In this document: piece by piece, positions 34,701-43,700 of the stretch
Numbering within the stretch: the stretch's first letter is position 1
Layout: each line of letters opens with the position of its first letter
Origin: Stomorhina lunata
Lineage: Eukaryota; Arthropoda; Insecta; Diptera; Rhiniidae
Assembly (NCBI GenBank): GCA_933228675.1
Contig: OW121743.1
Span: forward strand, 16,449,384 to 16,513,383
Direction: 5' to 3'
DNA: 64,000 nucleotides
Translations under genes and position numbers: made by a program
Notes under the pieces: model-generated
Databases searched by the model: none
The model's input: only the letters and a program-made list of their open reading frames with translations
What the model was told of the DNA's origin: nothing

Positions 34701-37700
34701 ATGAGAAAAAACTGACAGAATTAAAATTGAGCAAACCTGACCGTACTAACAAGTTTACGAAAATTTTGAAAATTTATATGAAATTTAAGGAAAATAAAAT
34801 GAAAACTGACAAGGAAAATGTTTGTGTGTGAACATGAATGCAAGTTCAAAAGAAATTTAAAGAAAAACTGATCAAGTAAACCTGATTCGTGTGAAACGGG
34901 ACTTAGTTAAAATGATCGCAAATAATACTAAAAATATTGATCGTATCGCCAAAAAATCCTTTATTTAATAAAATAGACCAAAGTTTTGGTGCATGACATT
35001 TTGTTCTTTATTAGTTTGCTACTTTCGACAAACAAATTCAATTTTTTCCAAATTGTTTAGAAGTTATGGTGCAAAGTATTGCATGTGAAGTTATTTCAAT
35101 AAATTATTTCAATAACTTTTAAACTACTGGGCGGTTTGTGGCGCAATGTGCAGAAATCGGCAAACGGGTAGTGGGAGTTTTAGATTAAATTTTAAAAACA
35201 TACATATTTTTAGCACAATGCCCTCTACAGTGGGCCAATGTTGAGCACCTCTTGTAAGTAAAACCTATTGGTCCATATAACTTTCCCAAATATAAGCATA
35301 TCAAAAAGATTTTTACAGGTTCGAAAACTACTTAAGAAAAAAAATGTACTACGGCATCTCTAATAGTTTAAGAGATATTTAACGGTTACTCTAATAGTTT
35401 AAGAGATATTTAACGGTTACTCTAATAGTTTAAGAGATATTTAACGGTTACTCTAATTCTAAGGGCTCGATACTTAATTATCGCTTACAGAGATATAAGT
35501 CTCCTATTCTTAGACTATATTTTTTATAATTACAAAGTAATTCTCAAACAATTTGACGTTATTAATTGTATAATATATTTTATGTATATAAATATTTAAT
35601 CTAACGAAACCACAAAACCTCAAAAACTTGGGGTAGCTTTTTCCTTTGAAATTTTATTTTAGAACTTTTTGTAGTCATTTATCCATTACTCACATTTTGT
35701 CTGACATTTTCAATATAGATTTGTAACAGACGTATTGAAAGTGTTGAAATATCACATAATTATTTGCCAAGTTTACGGAATAAATTATAAACTTGATAAC
35801 AAATTCATTGTGATTCTCGGGGCATTTTAATTTTATTAATTCTGTGAAAATTCTATATTTTAGTTTATTTCAAGTTTTTTACCTTAAATGTTCATTTATA
35901 TTTGAATACACAGGGTTACAAAATTTTCTGTAACGAGTTTCGTCGGCTAAAACTTAGCTTTTGGTTTTTCCGAGTAGGCTCTAGTTTTGGTGATATGTGA
36001 GATACATATCAGCTTTTTCGAATTGGATCCAGTTTTTAATGTAAAATTTTTTCAGGTTTTTTAAGTTCGACAAAAATTTTCCTATCAAGTTTTAAGCTGT
36101 GGAATTGTTTCTTCGAGTAGGCTCTAGTTTAGGAGATATGTGATAAACATATCAGCTTTTTCGAATTAGATCTTGAGATTAATTTTTGTAGGTTTTTAAA
36201 TTCGGGAAAATTTGTATATTTATTTAAAATTTGTATATTTATTTTGAGAAGGCTTTAGTTATGGAGATATATAACATACAGCTTTTTTGAATTGAATATA
36301 TTTAGTTTTTAAGATATAATTTTTTCAGGTTTTTCAAATTCAGAAAAATTTGTACTTTTTATACCCTTCCCCAAAATAGGTGGAAAAAGGGTATTATATG
36401 TTTATGCTGAAATATTTTCGAGATAATCGGTTTATATTTGACCCTAGCTCTCATATAAGTCTAAATGAAGGAAACAGCTTAAATATTTATATAAGTTTTA
36501 AGAAAATTAGTGTATGATGGCAAAATTTAACAAATATTTGTCATTATACAGGAAAAAAGAGCACCTTTGGTGAAGGGTATCGTATGAACGGTCTTGTTTT
36601 CTGTAAAGTTTGCTTTTTTGGAGTAGGCTCTAGTTTTAGAGATATATTAGGAACATTAATATCACCTTTTTTCAATTGGATCTAATTATTGAAATATAAT
36701 TTTTTCCAGGTTTTTCGAATTGGATCTAGTTTTTGAGATATAATTTTTTAGGTTTTTTAAATTCGGAAAAATTTGTATTTTTTATGCTGTGGAGATGGTT
36801 TTTTGGAGTAGGCTCTAGTTTTGGAGATATATTAGAAACATAAATATTAGCATTTTCCAATTGAATCTAATTATTGAAATGTAATTTTTTCAGGTTTTTC
36901 AAACTCGAGTAGGCTCTAGTTTTGGAGATATATTTGAAACATAAATATCAGCCTTTTCCAATTGAATCTAATTATTGAGATGTATTTTTTTCAGGTTTTT
37001 CAAATTCGGGTAGGCTCTAGCTTTGGAGATATATGAGATGCATATCAGATTTTTTAAATTGGATCTAGTTTTTGAGATATATTTTTTTTTGGTTTTTTGA
37101 AATTCGGGAATACCAATACAAGAGATAAAAAGATATTTATAAGAACAAAGAGAGTTTTTGATAAAGAGTTAGAAAAAGTTCTAATATTGGTCAGTTATTG
37201 TGCCACAGTGTCATAATTCAATAATAAAAATGCTTAGAAATCTAGATTTAAGTTTTTAGTCATTTGAATAAAATACGCAAATGTGTTTGGAATCTGAGAT
37301 TAATTAAAAATTGAACATTAAAATATCAGACATTTAAAGATCTTGAAAGTACAGTAAAGTCCATTCACCAACCCCAAATAACAAAAACTCTACCATTTAT
37401 GGATTTAAAATTGTATAACCCAACTAATTTATAATATCAGATTATGCCGCAAGAATTTAAAAAAATCAAAAATTTTGTATATAAGTATTTAGTATTGAAG
37501 TTCATTGAGAACTTTTTAATTTGACCTTAAATAAAACTTTTAAACTTCCTTCACTTTGTCAACCATTTGTCCTTTTCTTTTTGAATCAAAAATTTCACAC
37601 CTTCCAAATATTTATTGGTTATTGATTACTAGTTCGTTAATATTATTCAATAATTAATAACATAATTCTGTTGTTTCTAAGTTGTTTGATTTAAAAACTG

Positions 37701-40700
37701 CGTAGAATTAATCAATTAAAAATATTTACCCTAAAAGTAAATTACGTTTTGTAACGAAAACATTAATACTCGTATAATGTCACATTTCAGAATTGTTTGT
37801 TAATTGATTTCTTTCATCAAGAGTCAAAAAAGGAAAGTATTTATGTACTAAGTCTAATTAATACAATTTTTCGATAAAAGTGTCCTAATCTGCGACACGT
37901 GCTGACAATATATCATCAGAGTAGGGAAACAACGCACTTCATTTTCTATGACCTTTAACATTATAAATAAAACCAAGTAAGAAAGTGCTATAGTCGGTCA
38001 AGCCCGACTACACGATACCCTTCACCACTAAGGTCAAAGGTGTTATTTTATCTGAATAAAGACAAATATTTACTGAATTTTGCCATCATACAAACATTTC
38101 TCAAAACTTATTTATTTAAGCTGTTTCCGTAATTTGGACTTATATGAGAGCTAGGGTCAAATGTGGACCGATTATCTCGAAATTTGGAAAATTGATTACA
38201 TTTGTTCAAGAAATTATGTATGCAAAAAATATTCTCATTATTTTTAGATTTACGAGCGTTTAAGTGATTTTTGTCTCATTTAGTGCTTTTGGATAGAAGA
38301 TTTTGTATGGGAGTTATGGTCAAATGTGAACCGATTTCAACGAAATTTGGTACAGTGATTTTGGATTACATAAGCAGTGTTTGCTTCATTTCATGAAAAA
38401 ATATTGATATTTGTGGCCAATATATCAATTCCGGGAAGTGGGACCTATGGGAGGTACCATAAATAATGGACCAATTTTGACGAATTTCAATAGCCCTGGT
38501 CTCATTATCAAAAAACTGATCTGTTCCAAATTTCATCAAATTATCTTTAGAATTCCGACCTGTAGTTTGAAGGTTTACATGGGGGTCCAGCCACCCAGCC
38601 GGACGGACGGACACCGCTAAATCGACTCAAAAAGTGATTCTTAGCCTATTGGTATACTAAAAGATGGGTCTAAGACAAATATTTCTATGCGTTACATACA
38701 TCAGCACAAACTTATAATACCCTTTCCACCTATGGTGGTGAAGGGTATAAATATAAATACTATAAATTAAATAATCAGTTATACGAAAGACTTAGTAATG
38801 GAAATCGTTAACTCAGAAGGGCCTCAGTATAGGAAACTATGGACTCAGTTCAAGAGACTATAGTCACATTATAAGGTGCTATAGTTCTCAGTCTTGGAGA
38901 ATAAAGTCTCAGTATAGGAGACTGAAGTCTCAGTATTAGAGACTATATTCTCAGTATAGGAGACTCTAGTCTCAGTATAGGAGACTATAGTCTCAGTATA
39001 GGAGACTACAGTCTCAGTATAGGAGACTACAGTCTCAGTATAGGAGACTACAGTCTCAGTATAGGAGACTACAGTCTCAGTATAGGATACAATAGTCTCA
39101 GTATAATAGTCTCTGTATAGGAGACTTTAGCCTTAGTATAGGAGACTATAGTCTCAGTAAAGAAAACGATAGTTTCAGTAAAGGAAACTATCGTCTCAGA
39201 AAAGGAGATCCCAGTCTCAGTATTGGAGACTATAGTCTCAGTATAGAAGACTACAGTCTCAGTATAAAACCCTATAGTCTCAGTACAGGAGATTATAGTC
39301 TCAGTACAGGAGATTATAGTCTCAGTATAGGAGACTATAGTCTCAGAATAAGAGACTATAGTCTCAGTATAAGAGACTATAGTCTCAGAATAGGAAATGT
39401 AATTTTTTCAGGTTTTTCAAACTCGAGTAGGCTCTAGTTTTGGAGATATATTTGAAACATAAATATCAGCCTTTTCCAATTGAATCTAATTATTGAGATG
39501 TATTTTTTTCAGGTTTTTCAAATTCGGGTAGGCTCTAGCTTTGGAGATATATGAGATGCATATCAGATTTTTTAAATTGGATCTAGTTTTTGAGATATAT
39601 TTTTTTTTGGTTTTTTGAAATTCGGGAATACCAATACAAGAGATAAAAAGATATTTATAAGAACAAAGAGAGTTTTTGATAAAGAGTTAGAAAAAGTTCT
39701 AATATTGGTCAGTTATTGTGCCACAGTGTCATAATTCAATAATAAAAATGCTTAGAAATCTAGATTTAAGTTTTTAGTCATTTGAATAAAATACGCAAAT
39801 GTGTTTGGAATCTGAGATTAATTAAAAATTGAACATTAAAATATCAGACATTTAAAGATCTTGAAAGTACAGTAAAGTCCATTCACCAACCCCAAATAAC
39901 AAAAACTCTACCATTTATGGATTTAAAATTGTATAACCCAACTAATTTATAATATCAGATTATGCCGCAAGAATTTAAAAAAATCAAAAATTTTGTATAT
40001 AAGTATTTAGTATTGAAGTTCATTGAGAACTTTTTAATTTGACCTTAAATAAAACTTTTAAACTTCCTTCACTTTGTCAACCATTTGTCCTTTTCTTTTT
40101 GAATCAAAAATTTCACACCTTCCAAATATTTATTGGTTATTGATTACTAGTTCGTTAATATTATTCAATAATTAATAACATAATTCTGTTGTTTCTAAGT
40201 TGTTTGATTTAAAAACTGCGTAGAATTAATCAATTAAAAATATTTACCCTAAAAGTAAATTACGTTTTGTAACGAAAACATTAATACTCGTATAATGTCA
40301 CATTTCAGAATTGTTTGTTAATTGATTTCTTTCATCAAGAGTCAAAAAAGGAAAGTATTTATGTACTAAGTCTAATTAATACAATTTTTCGATAAAAGTG
40401 TCCTAATCTGCGACACGTGCTGACAATATATCATCAGAGTAGGGAAACAACGCACTTCATTTTCTATGACCTTTAACATTATAAATAAAACCAAGTAAGA
40501 AAGTGCTATAGTCGGTCAAGCCCGACTACACGATACCCTTCACCACTAAGGTCAAAGGTGTTATTTTATCTGAATAAAGACAAATATTTACTGAATTTTG
40601 CCATCATACAAACATTTCTCAAAACTTATTTATTTAAGCTGTTTCCGTAATTTGGACTTATATGAGAGCTAGGGTCAAATGTGGACCGATTATCTCGAAA

Positions 40701-43700
40701 TTTGGAAAATTGATTACATTTGTTCAAGAAATTATGTATGCAAAAAATATTCTCATTATTTTTAGATTTACGAGCGTTTAAGTGATTTTTGTCTCATTTA
40801 GTGCTTTTGGATAGAAGATTTTGTATGGGAGTTATGGTCAAATGTGAACCGATTTCAACGAAATTTGGTACAGTGATTTTGGATTACATAAGCAGTGTTT
40901 GCTTCATTTCATGAAAAAATATTGATATTTGTGGCCAATATATCAATTCCGGGAAGTGGGACCTATGGGAGGTACCATAAATAATGGACCAATTTTGACG
41001 AATTTCAATAGCCCTGGTCTCATTATCAAAAAACTGATCTGTTCCAAATTTCATCAAATTATCTTTAGAATTCCGACCTGTAGTTTGAAGGTTTACATGG
41101 GGGTCCAGCCACCCAGCCGGACGGACGGACACCGCTAAATCGACTCAAAAAGTGATTCTTAGCCTATTGGTATACTAAAAGATGGGTCTAAGACAAATAT
41201 TTCTATGCGTTACATACATCAGCACAAACTTATAATACCCTTTCCACCTATGGTGGTGAAGGGTATAAATATAAATACTATAAATTAAATAATCAGTTAT
41301 ACGAAAGACTTAGTAATGGAAATCGTTAACTCAGAAGGGCCTCAGTATAGGAAACTATGGACTCAGTTCAAGAGACTATAGTCACATTATAAGGTGCTAT
41401 AGTTCTCAGTCTTGGAGAATAAAGTCTCAGTATAGGAGACTGAAGTCTCAGTATTAGAGACTATATTCTCAGTATAGGAGACTCTAGTCTCAGTATAGGA
41501 GACTATAGTCTCAGTATAGGAGACTACAGTCTCAGTATAGGAGACTACAGTCTCAGTATAGGAGACTACAGTCTCAGTATAGGAGACTACAGTCTCAGTA
41601 TAGGATACAATAGTCTCAGTATAATAGTCTCTGTATAGGAGACTTTAGCCTTAGTATAGGAGACTATAGTCTCAGTAAAGAAAACGATAGTTTCAGTAAA
41701 GGAAACTATCGTCTCAGAAAAGGAGATCCCAGTCTCAGTATTGGAGACTATAGTCTCAGTATAGAAGACTACAGTCTCAGTATAAAACCCTATAGTCTCA
41801 GTACAGGAGATTATAGTCTCAGTACAGGAGATTATAGTCTCAGTATAGGAGACTATAGTCTCAGAATAAGAGACTATAGTCTCAGTATAAGAGACTATAG
41901 TCTCAGAATAGGAGACTATAGTCTCAGTACAGGAGATTATAGCCTCAGTACAGGAGACTATAGTCTCAGTATAGGAGACTATAGTCTCAGTATAGGAGAC
42001 TATAGTCTCAGTACAGGAGATTATAGCCTCAGTACAGGAGACTATAGTCTCAGTATAGGAGACTATAGTCTCAGTACAGGAGAATATAGTCTCAGTACAG
42101 GAGATTATAGTCTCAGTATAGGAGACTATAGTCTCAGCATAGGAGACTGTAGTCTCAGTATAGGAGACTATAGTTTCAGTATAGGAGACTATAGTCTCAG
42201 CATAGGAGACTATCGTCTCAGTATAGGAGACTAGTTTTAGTATAGGAGACTATAGTCTCAGTATAGGAGACTAGTCTCAGTATAGGAGACTAGTCTTAGT
42301 ATAGGAGACTTCAGTCTCAGTATAGGAGACAATAGTCTCAGTACAGGAGACTATAGTCTCAGCATAGGAGGCTGTAGTCTCAGTATAGTCGACTATAGTC
42401 TCAGCATAGGAGACTATCGTCTCAGTATAGGAGACTAGTTTTAGTATAGGAGACTATAGTCTCAGTATAGGAGACTAGTCTCAGTATAGGAGACTAGTCT
42501 TAGTATAGGAGACTTCAGTCTCAGTATAGGAGACTAGTCTCAGTATAGGAGACTAGTCTTAGTATAGGATACTAAAGTCTCAGTATAGGAGATTATGATC
42601 TCAGAAAAAGGACAATATAGTTTCAGTATAGGAGACTAGTCTCAGTAAAGCAGACTAGTCTCACCATAGCAGACTAGTTTTAGTATAGCAGACTACAGTC
42701 TAGTCTAGGAGACTAGTCTCAGTATAGGAGACTATAGTCTCAGTATAAAAGAATATATTCTCCGTATATAAGACTAAAGTCCCAGTATAGGAGACTGTAT
42801 TCTCAGTTTCCCCAATTGGTTAAACATTCCAATAAATTATTCATTTAATTATTGGTTAAAGAGTTTCTTGGTAATGACTTTTTCAAAAATTTTTATAACG
42901 ACTTAAGCTTTTATAATTTTAAGCTATCGCTTTGTAATTTTAAGATATCGCCCATTCTTATTTGCTTATTTTGCTTGCAAATCCAAAGGGATTAAAATGA
43001 ATTTGTGACATTTATACTCGTAATAATGACATTTAATAATTATGTTCAAAAATAAGTTCTTAAGATAATCGTTATTTGTTAAGTGTTTTATAGCTTTTTA
43101 GTTTTGTCTTTAAAGACAACAAAATTACTCTTGATATACCTCTAATTTGTAACAAATTAATCACTAGCTTTAGTAAAAAAAAAGGTTAAAGGTCAAACAA
43201 AACTTTTCAATCAAAATGTCAAAAACATTGTAGAATATTGTTTTTTAATTTAGATAATTGATTGAGATTTTATATAATCACTTTATTTTTTATATGCTTT
43301 TTAGATGGGCCAGCACTTTTTGTCATCGAATAACAACATTAATTGGCCTCAGATGGGAACTGAGAGGCAAAGAGCATTTAGAAAAAGACCGAGCCTGTAT
43401 TATTGTGGCAAATCATCAATCATCTTTGGATGTTTTAGGTAAGAAAGGGGCAAAAGTCTTAGTATTAGAGTAACCTCTGAGACAATAGTAGCCTATACTG
43501 AGACTATAGTCTCGTATATTGAGAATGTAGTCTTCTATACTGACAGTATAGTCTCCTATAGTGTCTCTCGACTATAGACGAGAGTCTCTAGACTATAGAA
43601 TAGACGAGAGACTCTCGTCTATACTATGTCGAGAGACTCTCGAATATAGTACAGACGAGAGTCTCTCGAATATAGTATAGTATAGGCTTTCGACTATAGT

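Larger units (their letters stand above)
34640..35472. mobile_element. Element with 14-bp inverted ends TATCGAGCCCTTAG
   Basis: TATCGAGCCCTTAG at 34640-34653 is exactly inverted at 35459-35472. Just outside both ends lie pieces of the GAGACTATAGTCTC minisatellite type (34612-34640 and about 35492-35512), so the arms may be longer than the 14 bp. No coding region is seen, and the superfamily is unknown. Confidence 0.5.
36876..41911. repeat. 2518-bp perfect tandem duplication
   Basis: 36876-39393 and 39394-41911 read the same wherever compared, including an identical DINE-1-like copy and identical minisatellite errors. The junction at 39393/39394 joins minisatellite (CAGAATAGG) to AAATGTAATTTTTTCAGG. 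Either a very recent duplication or an assembly artefact. Confidence 0.9.

Noticed and set aside
38366..38614. Open frames in DINE-1-like copies (also 18212, 40884 and 21818)
   Set aside because: They recur because the element recurs; DINE-1-type elements are non-coding.
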